A DNA stretch of 64,000 nt. Origin: Rhodopseudomonas sp. AAP120 (lineage in GTDB: Bacteria > Pseudomonadota > Alphaproteobacteria > Rhizobiales > Xanthobacteraceae). The stretch spans positions 1 to 64,000 of the forward strand of contig NZ_LJIC01000059.1 of assembly GCF_001295845.1 (NCBI RefSeq). The letters are read 5' to 3'. Positions 27,088-35,704 of this stretch are shown in pieces (positions within the stretch are counted from its first letter, which is position 1; each line of letters begins with the position of its first letter). The position numbers and the translations under genes were made by a program. Below the pieces are notes generated by a model. It saw nothing but the letters and a program-made list of their open reading frames with translations. It searched no databases and was not told where the DNA came from.

Positions 27088-28257
27088 TCAACGCTTCAAC
27101 AGCTGCTTCGCCCGCTGGCGCAGCGCTTCGCGGCCGCGCAGCGCCAGCGTGATCGGCCCGAACAGCGGATCGCGCGGACGGAGTGGGATCAGCACGTCGC
27201 CGACCGCAAATCGGCCGCGCCAGATCGGGTCGATCATCGGGTGATCGGGCGCGGCGGTGGAGTCGACCAGCTTGATCGCCGGGTCGGCGCACAGATGCCG
27301 CGTCAGCTCCAGCGTCAGCAGCACGCCGGGCGATAAGCGCGCGTGTTGTTCGGCGATGCCGAGTTTGAAGAAGTAAGCGCGGTCGCCATGCCGCAGCACG
27401 ATGCCGGCGGCGATCGCCTCGTCGCCCGCTCGGAGCTGTACGATCTCGCAGGCGCCGCGTGCGGCGAGGGCGACGGCCGCCTCGCGCAGCCGCGCCGCCA
27501 GCTCCGGCCGGTGCAGCAGCGCGGTGCCGCGGCGGCCCTTCCAGCCGCTGGCCTCCAGCGCCAGAAACACATCGTAGGCCCGGGCGACATCCTCCGGCGT
27601 CTGCGCCAGGCTGAAGCGCACCTCGCCATGATCGCCGAGCCGGCGCATCAGCCGGCGATACTCCTTGAGCCGCTTGCCGCCGAGCGCATCGCGCAGCAGC
27701 TCCTCGCTGTCGCGGGTCGCGTCGAGGCACGCGCGCGACCAGCCGCGTAGCAGCACCGGCTTCAGCCCTTCGGCCTGCGCAGCGCGGGACAGCATCTGCA
27801 TCGCCTCGCCGTCGCGCGCGACGTCGCGCAGCAGCAGCGCCCGGGCGCCGGTTGCGCGCGCCTGCGCCAGCAATGACGTGGCGGCTTGCAGCCCATCCTC
27901 GCGGTCGAGCAGCGGCGTATCCAGCGAACGGAACGGATCGGCGGAGACCAGCACCGGCAGCGGCAGCCGGAAGGCATGCCAGCAGGACAGCACCGGCAGC
28001 AGGCCGGTGAGCTGGCCACTCGAATCGTATGCCATCAGCGCGTGCGTGACGCTGCGGCCGCGGTCGTCGCCATTCGCCGCCAGCGTCCATTCCGGCAGGT
28101 AGTAGCCGTTGGGCTCCACCACACGGCCGGCAAGGTCGCGCCAGGCCTGCGCATCGAGTGCGGTGATCGACGGCAGGAGATGGGGCACCGCGTTGTGCGA
28201 CGCGCTGCGTGGTACCGGCGTTCCCTGTGAAATATCCACCACGTCGGCTTCCTGCAT
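27088..28257 (-). CDS. GNAT-type acetyltransferase, CelD/BcsL-like
   Basis: The 389-residue protein contains the double-GNAT fold used in CelD-type proteins: ALGGKRLKEYRRLMRRLGDH in the middle, the helix DVFLALEASGWKGRRGTAL, then IVLRHGDRAYFFKLGIAEQH. Members take part in polysaccharide or cellulose synthesis or transfer amino-acyl groups; no polysaccharide genes lie nearby, so the role is open. The start at 28257 is the first ATG before the family sequence, but no good Shine-Dalgarno precedes it, so the start is uncertain. Confidence 0.7.
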   Translation of the reverse strand: MQEADVVDISQGTPVPRSASHNAVPHLLPSITALDAQAWRDLAGRVVEPNGYYLPEWTLAANGDDRGRSVTHALMAYDSSGQLTGLLPVLSCWHAFRLPLPVLVSADPFRSLDTPLLDREDGLQAATSLLAQARATGARALLLRDVARDGEAMQMLSRAAQAEGLKPVLLRGWSRACLDATRDSEELLRDALGGKRLKEYRRLMRRLGDHGEVRFSLAQTPEDVARAYDVFLALEASGWKGRRGTALLHRPELAARLREAAVALAARGACEIVQLRAGDEAIAAGIVLRHGDRAYFFKLGIAEQHARLSPGVLLTLELTRHLCADPAIKLVDSTAAPDHPMIDPIWRGRFAVGDVLIPLRPRDPLFGPITLALRGREALRQRAKQLLKR

Positions 28258-28488
28258 GTTCTGACGGCTTTGGCGGAGCCGCCGTGTCGCGCGGAAGGTA
28301 CCGGACACAGTGTTCGATCGCGTAAGCGGCGGTTCTGATTTGCCCGATAATGTTAACCCAGTCTTACCCGCGCTGGTTGTTGGCGGCGCCGCGCACTGCT
28401 TGGGGCGTGGCGTCCAATTGCCACGGGCGTGAACCGCTTGGATGACCCGGCAGACCAAGCAGCGGGACGTCGAGCGGAAGGAGAGCCG

Positions 28489-29964
28489 ATGGTGAGGGCG
28501 ATGCTGTGGAACGCGGCTTTGGCTGCGGCGCTGATGCTGGGCGCGGAGGCCGCATGGGCCGAGAGCCGCGTTGCGCTGGTGGTCGGGCAATCGGCCTATC
28601 GGGCGGTGCCGGCGCTGCCCAATCCCGCCAACGATGCGAAAGCGGTCGAGAAGCTGCTCGGTGAAGCGGGCTTCGAGGTGACCGCCGCCAACGACCTGAC
28701 CCAGACCGAGCTGCGCCAGTTGGTCGGCGACTTCGCCGCCAAGATCGCCGCCAAGGGGCCGGACACCGTGGCGCTGGTGTTTTACGCCGGCCACGGCATC
28801 CAGGTCGACGGCGAGAACTATCTGATCCCGGTCGATATCGACCCCAAGCGCGAAACCGATATTCCGCTGCAGGCGGTGCGACTAGACGACGTGCTCAACA
28901 CGCTGACCTCGGTGCCTACCCGAAGCCGCATCATCATGCTGGATGCCTGCCGCAACAATCCGTTCCCCGAGATCCGCAAGACCACCGGCCAGGGGCTGGC
29001 ACTGGTCGATACCAAGACCGGCTCGCCCGGCACTTTCGTATCGTTCTCGACGTCGCCCGGTGCCGAAGCCGAGGACGGCGGTGGTGCCAACAGCCCCTAC
29101 ACGACGGCGCTGCTGAAAGCCGGGCGGGAAAGCGGGCTGCAGATCGAGGACACCTTCAAGCGCGTGCGGCTGGCGGTCAACAAGGCCACCGAGGGCCGGC
29201 AGACGCCGTGGGACTCCTCGTCACTGGTCGACGATTTTCGCTTCTTCGGAGCGATAGAGGCTGCCGCGCAGCCCGCTGCGCAGCCCGAGAAGAAGCGCAC
29301 GGTCGAGGAATGGCGCAGCCTGCTGAAAGGCAAGAAGGTCGAGGAAGCCAACGAACTGATCGTCGCGGACGGCTCGGTCGACGCCTATGAGGCGTTCGTC
29401 TCGCTGTTCGCCGAACCGCCGCTCGGCACCCAGGCGAAGCGCTGGCTGGATCGGCACAAGCGGATGCTGGCGTGGAACAAGGCCGTGCTGGCCAATACGG
29501 CGTCCGCCTACAAGGCGTTTCTCGATCAGTATCCCGACAGCGATCTGACCGTCACCGCCAGAAAGCTGGAGCTGCGGCTGCGCAACAAGCCGGAGGTCGC
29601 GGTCGCCGTTCCCGTGGCGACGTCGCTTAGTCCGACGCCCGTCGCGGCGCTGACGCCGGCCTCCGGCGCGACCTGTCCCTGCGGCACGCCGCCGGCGATC
29701 GAGAAGAAAGCCGAGAAAAAATCCGAGAAGCCGAAGCGTGCCGAGCGCGAGGAGACGCCGAAGCGGGCGGCATCCAAACCGTCGCGCGGGCGGGTGTACT
29801 ACGAGGACGATGTCGACGACGTGGTGGTCGTGCGGCGTCCGCCCGATTACTACGATGCGCCGCGCGGCCCGACGATCTCGATCGGCGGCGGCTATCGCGG
29901 CGGCGGCATCGGGCCGCGCGGGCCGATCGGAGGAAATATCGGCGGGCGGGGCAGCCGTTACTAA
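28489..29964 (+). CDS. Exported caspase-like (peptidase C14) protein
   Basis: The 491-residue protein has a signal peptide (to about WAES) and a caspase p20-like domain (about 25-255) with the catalytic pair His102 in YAGHG and Cys154 in DACRNNPF, and the opening motif RVALVVGQSAYRAVPALPN. This type belongs to bacterial metacaspase-related proteins, of which many are secreted. The following region (about 270-430) is charged and helical, the end is Lys-rich and then Gly-rich (GGGYRGGGIGPRGPIGGNIG). The ATG at 28489 has a GGAAGGAGAG upstream. Substrate unknown. Confidence 0.85.
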   Translation: MVRAMLWNAALAAALMLGAEAAWAESRVALVVGQSAYRAVPALPNPANDAKAVEKLLGEAGFEVTAANDLTQTELRQLVGDFAAKIAAKGPDTVALVFYAGHGIQVDGENYLIPVDIDPKRETDIPLQAVRLDDVLNTLTSVPTRSRIIMLDACRNNPFPEIRKTTGQGLALVDTKTGSPGTFVSFSTSPGAEAEDGGGANSPYTTALLKAGRESGLQIEDTFKRVRLAVNKATEGRQTPWDSSSLVDDFRFFGAIEAAAQPAAQPEKKRTVEEWRSLLKGKKVEEANELIVADGSVDAYEAFVSLFAEPPLGTQAKRWLDRHKRMLAWNKAVLANTASAYKAFLDQYPDSDLTVTARKLELRLRNKPEVAVAVPVATSLSPTPVAALTPASGATCPCGTPPAIEKKAEKKSEKPKRAEREETPKRAASKPSRGRVYYEDDVDDVVVVRRPPDYYDAPRGPTISIGGGYRGGGIGPRGPIGGNIGGRGSRY

Positions 29965-29996
29965 TCGGGCGTCCGCTGAGACGACCAGCCGATCGA

Positions 29997-30236
29997 TTAC
30001 TCGAAGGCGACACCGACGCGCTGGGCGCTACTCCAGATCGGCCGGCAGCGATGCATCACCCGGTCGCTCTCGATCACGAGCATGAAGTGCTCGGGCAAGC
30101 GCACCGGCCCCTCGACGTCGATCCGCGCGCCGCCGTCTGACAGGTTGCGCACCGTGCAGTCGAAGCCGCCGCCGTTGAAGGCAATCGTGCCGCGTTTGTA
30201 GACCCGCTGGCGGGGCGATCCTCGTCGCTCGATCAT
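29997..30236 (-). CDS. PilZ-domain protein
   Basis: The 79-residue protein is a stand-alone PilZ domain with the two cyclic-di-GMP binding elements: an arginine-rich stretch ERRGSPRQRVYKRG at the start and NLSDGGARI about 30 residues later. PilZ proteins bind cyclic-di-GMP and often affect motility or polysaccharide. The start at 30236 matches the usual N-terminus; an extra 14 residues could precede. The partner is unknown. Confidence 0.88.
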   Translation of the reverse strand: MIERRGSPRQRVYKRGTIAFNGGGFDCTVRNLSDGGARIDVEGPVRLPEHFMLVIESDRVMHRCRPIWSSAQRVGVAFE

Positions 30237-30518
30237 CGTTGTCTTCCATGGCCCCTGTGAGCCAGACCAGTTTCCCACAGGGAACTTAGGAAAAGTTTGA
30301 TGCGATTGCGGGCGAAAAGCGGCGCCTATTCAGCTGATGTTTACCAACTCCGCAATCGTCGTTGCGATCGATTTTCAATCGCAGCAGCCTGTCCGCATCG
30401 TGAAATTGAGTTCCATTCGGAGATCAAAGGGTGAGGCGGAATGCGCGCTTATTGCGGTGCAAACCCGGACGTCGGCGTCGTCACGGCGGCAGAGACGACT
30501 CTCGCGAAGTAGTCGGCG

Positions 30519-30983
30519 TCACAGCATCGCGAACGCGCTCGCGACCATTGCCACCGGCTTGCGGTCGGTGGCGCTGAGCAGCGTCACGCGGCCGAAACTC
30601 ATGGTGCGGCCGAGCCGGACCACGCGGGCCTCGGCGAGCACGTCGCTGGACGCCACGGCTTTGAGGAAATGGGTGGTTTGATCGACCGTAGTCATCGGCC
30701 GGAAGCCGCGGTTGGCCGCAAGGATCGCGAACACCATCGCGGTGTCGGCGAGGGCCATCAACGCCTGGCCGCAGACGATGCCGCCGCTGCGGCACAGTTT
30801 CTCGGAAAACCCCATCCGCAGCGTCGCGCCTGGCTGCCAATCCGCCGCAGCGCCGGGCGGCGGGTCGGTTTCGATCGCCTCGACCGACAGCCCGAGATCG
30901 AGCACCCACGGCGCAAACACTTCGCCGAGCGTGCGCCGCGCCTGGTCGAGGTCGAATTCAACCGCCTGCGAGTTTTCCGCCAT
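30519..30983 (-). CDS. Hotdog-fold thioesterase, PaaI-like
   Basis: The 154-residue protein has the hotdog pattern GQALMALADTAMVFAILAAN, a following TVDQTTHFLKAV strand and a C-terminal RTMSFGRVTLLS strand. Such proteins hydrolyse acyl-CoA thioesters; the acyl group is not clear. It is in no evident operon. GGGAGA precedes the ATG at 30983. Confidence 0.85.
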   Translation of the reverse strand: MAENSQAVEFDLDQARRTLGEVFAPWVLDLGLSVEAIETDPPPGAAADWQPGATLRMGFSEKLCRSGGIVCGQALMALADTAMVFAILAANRGFRPMTTVDQTTHFLKAVASSDVLAEARVVRLGRTMSFGRVTLLSATDRKPVAMVASAFAML

Positions 30984-31132
30984 GTCGTCTCTCCCTGTTC
31001 GCGTTTCCGGACGTTGCCGGCCGTGTCGATCGCACGGATCGCGTGTGATTTGCCGCATCGGAGCCGATTCTGTGCGGCTTGAAAACGCCACGGTCGATCC
31101 CTTAAGGTTCGGCCGGTTTGGTAGGGTGGCGT

Positions 31133-31264
31133 ATGGGCAAGCGTTCGATACTCGTGTTCGGTGTCGTCGCCGCGGCGATTCTTCTCAATGGTTGTACCCG
31201 CTGCGGTCCGATCTGGGAGGATTGGATGCAGTCGCCAAAGTCTTGCAGGTCCGATCGCCTGTGA
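31133..31264 (+). CDS. Small lipoprotein
   Basis: The frame gives only 43 residues: MGKRSILVFGVVAAAILLNG, then C21, which fits a lipobox (LLNGC), then a Cys/Trp-rich stretch CGPIWEDW and a basic C-terminus. It recalls a short lipoprotein family found in Bradyrhizobium and relatives, from memory. The length is small enough to be missed by many annotators. It opens a small exported pair with the gene at 31301. Confidence 0.7.
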   Translation: MGKRSILVFGVVAAAILLNGCTRCGPIWEDWMQSPKSCRSDRL

Positions 31265-31300
31265 CGGCGGCGTCAGCCTGCCGTAACAAGGGGAAGTGAC

Positions 31301-31582
31301 ATGAAGGTACTGCTTGGCGCAGCGGTGTTGGTTTGTTTGATGGGGCCGGTGGCGGCGATTGCCCAAGAGGCGCCGCACGTCAATCTTGTTCCCGAAATCC
31401 AGCACAAATCGCCTGAGGAAAAGGCCCAGGATGCGATCCGCGAAAAAGCTTATCGCGACTCGCTACGCAAGATTCCGGACGCGAAGGCCCCGAACGATCC
31501 TTGGGGCGATGTGCGTAGCAGTGAAACGACTCCGAAGACTGCGACTACGAAGTCGAAGAAGTCCGGACAGGCCACGAACTAA
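31301..31582 (+). CDS. Small exported protein
   Basis: The 93-residue product has a signal peptide ending near AIAQ and a polar mature part with VNLVPEI and AYRDSLRKIPDAKAPNDPWG, a pattern that I recall as conserved in Bradyrhizobium-type genomes. No catalytic motif is seen. GGGGAAG precedes the ATG. It follows the 43-residue lipoprotein gene after 36 bp and could share its transcript. Confidence 0.75.
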   Translation: MKVLLGAAVLVCLMGPVAAIAQEAPHVNLVPEIQHKSPEEKAQDAIREKAYRDSLRKIPDAKAPNDPWGDVRSSETTPKTATTKSKKSGQATN

Positions 31583-31741
31583 TTTCAGCGGGTAACTGCG
31601 GCCAGCTTCGAATAGCGTGGTCAAAACGGCACAGATTTTTCTTGGAAATTGATGTTGATGGACCGTCGCGGCGAATGTTTCGCCGCGCGACTATCGACGC
31701 CTTGTGGGCGGAGGTCGTGTTTCGCGATTGCAGGATAACAC

Positions 31742-32428
31742 GTGAATTCTCTCGATGTGGCGTTCGATCCAACGGCGTTTCTGAGCAGCGCGGGACCGGG
31801 CCGAACAATCCAGCAATTCCGCAAGCACCAGAGCATCTTTGCGCAAGGCGACAAAGCCGACAGCGTGCTTTACTTGCAGCAAGGTCGCATCAAGCTCGTG
31901 GTGATGTCGGAGCAGGGCAAGGAAGGCGTCGTCGCGATCCTCGACGCCGGACAGTTCTTCGGCGAGAGCGCGCTGATCGGACGGCGACGGTTATCGACCG
32001 CCGTCGCGCTCGAGGACTGCATCGTCACCACGCTGACCGGTCCGATGCTGATTACCACCATGCAGCGCGAACCCGGCATGTGCGAGTTCTTCATGACGCA
32101 CCTGCTCAAGCGCAACTGCCGGGTGGAAGAGGATCTGATCGATCAGCTGTTCAATTCCAGCGAGAAGCGCTTGGCGCGGCTGTTACTTCTGCTCGCTGAT
32201 TTCGGCGAAGGTGATACCGCGAAGTCGCTGCCGGTCGATATCAGTCAGGAGACGCTGGCCGAGATGATCGGGACGACGCGGTCGCGCGTCAGTCACTTCA
32301 TGAACAAATTCCGCAAGCTCGGCTTCATCAACTACAACGGCCACATCGAAGTCTATCCGTCGCTGCGTAGTACCGTTTTGCCGGACAAGGCGCGGGTGCC
32401 GGAGGGCGACGTCCGCCGCTCCGACTAG
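31742..32428 (+). CDS. Crp/Fnr-family regulator
   Basis: The 228-residue protein has a cyclic-nucleotide-binding fold (about 25-140, with LDAGQFFGESALIGRRRLST) and a winged HTH (about 160-215, with QETLAEMIGTTRSRVSHFMN). The N-terminus lacks the FNR cysteine cluster, and the recognition helix TTRSRVSH differs from the E..SR of FNR/FixK, so it is neither. It is conserved widely in this family of bacteria; the effector is unknown. It starts with a GTG at 31742. Confidence 0.9.
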   Translation: MNSLDVAFDPTAFLSSAGPGRTIQQFRKHQSIFAQGDKADSVLYLQQGRIKLVVMSEQGKEGVVAILDAGQFFGESALIGRRRLSTAVALEDCIVTTLTGPMLITTMQREPGMCEFFMTHLLKRNCRVEEDLIDQLFNSSEKRLARLLLLLADFGEGDTAKSLPVDISQETLAEMIGTTRSRVSHFMNKFRKLGFINYNGHIEVYPSLRSTVLPDKARVPEGDVRRSD

Positions 32429-32610
32429 CGCCGTCGCATTGTCGCCGGCCGGGGCTGTGATCCGGAATTAGCGCCGGTGGCGCGGAGCATGGCCGCGCTC
32501 AAACCGAACAGGCGTGCCAAGAGGCTCGAACGAGATCGCACGAGCGGAGAGGTCAGCGCCTGCCGGCCGCGTCCGCAATTTCCCCGGGCGCGAGGACAGC
32601 ACGGCGAGCC

Positions 32611-32784
32611 TCAGCTCTTGTCGCCCAGCAGCTTGCCGTCGACGCGATTGACGAAGTGGACTTGGGTGCAAGCCGGACAGCGGATCAGTTCGAACGTGGT
32701 CGCTGTCGGAGGGGTGATTTCCTCAGCAACCCAGGCCTGAACCTTCATGGCAGTTCGCGGGCATTTGTAAATCACATGAGGCAT
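32611..32784 (-). CDS. Small CPxC zinc-ribbon-like protein
   Basis: The 57-residue protein starts MPHVIYKCPRTAMKVQAWVA and has a second metal-ligand pair CPACTQVHFVNRVDGK about 25 residues on, which with the first Cys suggests a partial zinc ribbon. It is below the usual length cut. The start at 32784 was chosen because it includes the first Cys; an inner ATG at 32748 would lose it. A perfect FNR/FixK box lies about 60 bp upstream, suggesting induction when oxygen is low. Confidence 0.75.
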   Translation of the reverse strand: MPHVIYKCPRTAMKVQAWVAEEITPPTATTFELIRCPACTQVHFVNRVDGKLLGDKS

Positions 32785-32842
32785 CAGGGCCGGAGCTCTC
32801 CGGGAATTTTCTGGACCATTGCCGGCCCGACCCCTTCGCCTT

Positions 32843-32856
32843 TTGATCTAGATCAA
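32843..32856. promoter_or_regulatory. Perfect FNR/FixK box TTGAT-CTAG-ATCAA
   Basis: TTGATCTAGATCAA is a full palindrome and matches the FNR/FixK consensus TTGAT-N4-ATCAA exactly. Its centre lies 66 bp upstream of the ATG at 32784 (leftward gene), a distance consistent with class II activation. No credible rightward gene lies near it. Confidence 0.75.
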
Positions 32857-32984
32857 CAGTAGTAATATTCTACCCAAGAACTCTCGCGAATTCCATGGTC
32901 TTCTTAATCTGGTACATACGCACGGTAGCTGAATGCAGTGCGATGCCGCCTGCACGTTGCGGCGGCATCGCCAGATCGAGGGCC

Positions 32985-33344
32985 CTATTGCCGGGCGCAG
33001 CTGACGACGATGCTGCTGGAGGTCGGACCGCAACGAGCCGTCAGCACTCCGCGCTCGACCGTGATGGTGTCGCTGAAGCGGGCCGAGGAACTGCCGACGC
33101 ACAGCGCCGACACCAGCGTTTCTCCGCTGTCGCAACTGGTCGGGCAGCCGTTGGAGACGCAACTCGTCGACGTCACGGTGCGGATGCTGGAGGCCGAGAC
33201 GCCGTCCTTGCCGGGCGGGCCGGGAGGTCCGGCCGGGCCTTCGGGACCCTGCTCGCCGCGCGGGCCCGGGGACCCCTGACCCAGGTCGCATCCCCCCATC
33301 GCGACGGCCGCGGCCATCAGCACGATCAAAGTCCCGAGACGCAT
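32985..33344 (-). CDS. Collagen-like lipoprotein
   Basis: The 119-residue protein has a lipobox (VAMGGC, Cys19) and then seven perfect Gly-X-Y triplets (SPGPRGEQGPEGPAGPPG onward), as in collagen, followed by a Cys-rich domain (CVSNGCPTSCDSGE and a final CARQ). Such short collagen repeats can form trimeric stalks that hold a domain off the outer membrane. AGGGGAG precedes the ATG at 33344. The Cys-rich head is unassigned. Confidence 0.85.
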   Translation of the reverse strand: MRLGTLIVLMAAAVAMGGCDLGQGSPGPRGEQGPEGPAGPPGPPGKDGVSASSIRTVTSTSCVSNGCPTSCDSGETLVSALCVGSSSARFSDTITVERGVLTARCGPTSSSIVVSCARQ

Positions 33345-33847
33345 ATGTCCACTCCCCTCTGACGATTGGCCCGCGCCCCCGCGAGAGCGGGGCGCACAAC
33401 ATCCGCTGTCCGACGGCGCCCGCACAGGTCGCCTCGGGCGAAGCAACGCTCCGGCGCTCGGGATCGTAGGTCGCAACCGGGACGCAAACGTTGCGATGGC
33501 GCAAGAGTATGGGCGAGGCGGGAAGCACGACCTTGGGACCACGCCCTCGTCATCTCGGTGGCGCTACCTTCAGCGCGCCTGTCGCCCGGAATCAAAGAGC
33601 CCCGAACGAGGCCATGTTCGGGGCTCCCGTCAGCGTCGGAACTCCCCACCTCTAGAAAGCTCGGCATTGACGGCGCGTAAGCTATCGAGCGAGCTCGGGG
33701 CCGCATTGCGTAGAATCAAATACCGCCATGTCTGCAGAGGGATACGAGCAATAGTGGTACCCGGCGCAAGGGCCGGCCGACTCCAGCGTTGCGAGCTGCG
33801 CGTCAGCGTTGCGACTACGCCTCGACGCGCAACGTGCTCGCCGCCGG
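33345..33847. other. Gene-free stretch with a hairpin
   Basis: No convincing reading frame was found in this 503 bp. It contains the hairpin at 33597-33626. Confidence 0.45.
33597..33626 (-). terminator. Strong hairpin, probable leftward terminator
   Basis: GAGCCCCGAAC and GTTCGGGGCTC form an 11-base perfect stem around an eight-base loop. Read leftward it is followed by TTTG, so it may end the transcript of the small gene at 33848-33991. Confidence 0.65.
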
Positions 33848-33991
33848 CTAAGCCCCGCTGCGGTTGGTACGGTCGCGCTCACTCAGGTTGGCGATCAACT
33901 GCATCAGCACCCGCCGCCGCTCCTCGTCGTGGGTTTCCGACAGCAGCCGGCGATACAGTTTGAGATTTTCCTCGCGAACAAACTTGTCCAA
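33848..33991 (-). CDS. Small charged helical protein
   Basis: With a TTG start at 33991 the product has 47 residues (MDKFVREENLKLYRRLLSET then ERRRVLMQLIANL), a pattern I recall as a conserved small family in Bradyrhizobium-type genomes. GGGGA lies five bases before the TTG. A longer frame from an ATG at 34132 is possible but its extra residues look random. Function unknown. Confidence 0.6.
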   Translation of the reverse strand: MDKFVREENLKLYRRLLSETHDEERRRVLMQLIANLSERDRTNRSGA

Positions 33992-34192
33992 TGATGTCCC
34001 CGTTCGTTTCAGGCACTGACTCACGCCGCCGCCGGCATGAAACGACTGCGATGAAACCGAATGGTGGAAAAATACAGCGTCTGAGAATGGCTGTCGATCC
34101 GAGAGCCTCATAACGAAGTGCACGTGAATCAACGGACGTTGTAAGGAGAAGCCTTACATATTGAGGTTCACCGAGTGGATCGGTCGCCGTTC

Positions 34193-34591
34193 TCAAGCGC
34201 CGGGCGTTGCGCCTGGGGCGGCATTGTTCAGCAGCTGCGCGATCGCCGCCACCACCTGCGAAGGCGCGAACGGCTTGGTGATCAGCAGGCTGTTGGGGAC
34301 GCCGCGAGACGCCCATTCGGCAGCGCTGTCGCCCGTCATGTAGACCACCGGAAAGCTCGGATCGGTCTCGCGGGCGATCCGGCCGACGTCCCATCCGTCC
34401 ATGCGGTCGCGGCCGAGATTGATGTCGGTCAGCACAGCGCGGAATCGCTGCGGCTCCGCGAGCAGCTTCTGGGCTTGCTCGCCCGAAGAGGCCACTTCGA
34501 CTTCGAAACCACCTTCTTCGAGGGCTTCTTGTACGACGCTCTGGATCATAGGTTCGTCTTCGACGACCAGGATCACGATCGAATTTTCCAA
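34193..34591 (-). CDS. Single-domain response regulator
   Basis: The 132-residue protein is one receiver domain: acidic EDE at residues 11-13, phospho-acceptor Asp56 in LTDINLG, the Thr of YMTGD and the Lys of LLITKPF. It has no output domain, so it may act as a phosphate sink or bind a partner like CheY. No kinase gene is adjacent. The start is a TTG at 34591 with GGGG upstream. Confidence 0.88.
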   Translation of the reverse strand: MENSIVILVVEDEPMIQSVVQEALEEGGFEVEVASSGEQAQKLLAEPQRFRAVLTDINLGRDRMDGWDVGRIARETDPSFPVVYMTGDSAAEWASRGVPNSLLITKPFAPSQVVAAIAQLLNNAAPGATPGA

Positions 34592-34762
34592 GACGAACCC
34601 CTGCCACAGGCGTCTACCAAAACAACAAGTCGCATGGGCTGTGAAAGTTCCATTTTGCGGCTGCGCAAGGGGCGTCCGCGCCGGTTGTGATTCCTAAGGC
34701 GGGGATGGTCCGCTCGCGCCGACGCGCTAAGCAGGGCCCGAGAAAAGCGCGGAGTTGTCGCT

Positions 34763-34945
34763 ATGACGTGGTACGTGGACGCCATCCTGGTCGGGATCAT
34801 TCTGCCTTGGATCATCGTGACCTATCGGCTGATCGCGGCCTTTCGCGCCGGTGTCGCAGAAGGGCTGATCGCCTGGGCGAAATGGGCGGTGCCGTGTATT
34901 CCGGCGATGCTGCTGGTGATGTGGGGCATCCAAAGTCTGCGCTAG
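34763..34945 (+). CDS. Small two-helix membrane protein
   Basis: The 60-residue product has two hydrophobic helices (DAILVGIILPWIIVTY and WAVPCIPAMLLVMWGI) joined by a basic loop. No family is known to me. CGGAG lies upstream of the ATG. Its stop is 26 bp before the end of the leftward zinc-ribbon gene. Confidence 0.6.
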   Translation: MTWYVDAILVGIILPWIIVTYRLIAAFRAGVAEGLIAWAKWAVPCIPAMLLVMWGIQSLR

Positions 34946-34970
34946 CGAGCTCGCAGCGCCGCCCGCGAGC

Positions 34971-35216
34971 TCAGCTCGTCGCGTCGCCCCGATGAATCGA
35001 CAGCATCATGCCGTTCTTGATCCGCCGGGCTTCGGTGAAAGCCCGCTGCACGCCGGGGTCGGCGGAGTCGGTCGAGAAGGTGATCAGCTTGTTGCAGTTC
35101 GGGCACTGCACCTGGACGCCTTCGCGGACGTTCCTGATCTTCTCGCGGAACGGCACGCGGCACTTGGTACACAGCACCCGGATCTTGTCCGGCGGCTTGG
35201 TCGGAGCGAGCTGCAT
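34971..35216 (-). CDS. Zinc-ribbon protein
   Basis: The 81-residue protein has two CxxC pairs (LCTKC near residue 17 and CPNCNK near 38), which fits a zinc ribbon of the MJ0042/zinc-finger type, with a short helical tail. The start could be the ATG at 35222 or 35216; GGGA fits the second. Role unknown. Confidence 0.72.
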   Translation of the reverse strand: MQLAPTKPPDKIRVLCTKCRVPFREKIRNVREGVQVQCPNCNKLITFSTDSADPGVQRAFTEARRIKNGMMLSIHRGDATS

Positions 35217-35271
35217 GGTCATCCCGTAGTTCTGCGCGGCGACGGTTGACAAACGGTGAACAGCTCCGCGC

Positions 35272-35520
35272 TCAAGGCTCGGGGTGAGGGGTTGCCGCCG
35301 AACCGCCGATGTCGGGGAGCGGAGCGCTGCCGAGCCGGGAGGGGGCCTCCGAGATCCGCCAATGCGTCGGCCGCCGCGGCACGAACTCGTGGGTCTCGCA
35401 ATGCACCCATCCGCCGATCACCCGGCGACACGGTTCCATCCGCCATTCCACGCGGCCGTCGACGATCACGGCCAACTCCAGCCGCACATCGAAATTCTCT
35501 GTGCCGATCGGATGCCACAT
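35272..35520 (-). CDS. Small conserved protein, WHPI...PTHW type
   Basis: The 82-residue product starts MWHPIGTENFDVRLELAVIV and contains PCRRVIGGWVHCETHE and RPTHWRI. I recall a family of small proteins with this WHPI / PCRR / RPTHWR layout in Rhizobiales, with no known function. The last 30 residues are a longer tail than usual. The start at 35520 begins the family sequence. Confidence 0.7.
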   Translation of the reverse strand: MWHPIGTENFDVRLELAVIVDGRVEWRMEPCRRVIGGWVHCETHEFVPRRPTHWRISEAPSRLGSAPLPDIGGSAATPHPEP

Positions 35521-35666
35521 TCGACTAAAGGTGCACTGTCCCAGACTCCCGGCATTGTCCCCGATCAATTACGAGCCGATTCGCCCCGGGTTTCACGCAT
35601 TAATCGCGGCTTGCCGTGGGCAGGGCAGACATCGCGAGGTCGGCCACAAAGGATGTCGCCCGGTGC

Positions 35667-35704
35667 TGTCCTAGTTAGGACACGCGCAAAGGGAACTTAG
35701 GACA
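35667..35704. repeat. Left copy of bipartite direct repeat, with inverted TGTCCTA
   Basis: The 29-bp element at 35676-35704 is TAGGACACGC, ten variable bases, then CTTAGGACA. An overlapping inverted pair TGTCCTA-GT-TAGGACA lies at 35667-35682. The right copy is at 37476-37504, in the same orientation and exactly 1,800 bp away. Together they bound the AT-richer P63C block. Confidence 0.75.

Noticed and set aside
28353-28367. CtrA-like TTAA-N7-TTAC between the CelD-like and caspase-like genes
   Set aside because: The second half-site is TTAC, not TTAA, so it is only a partial match.
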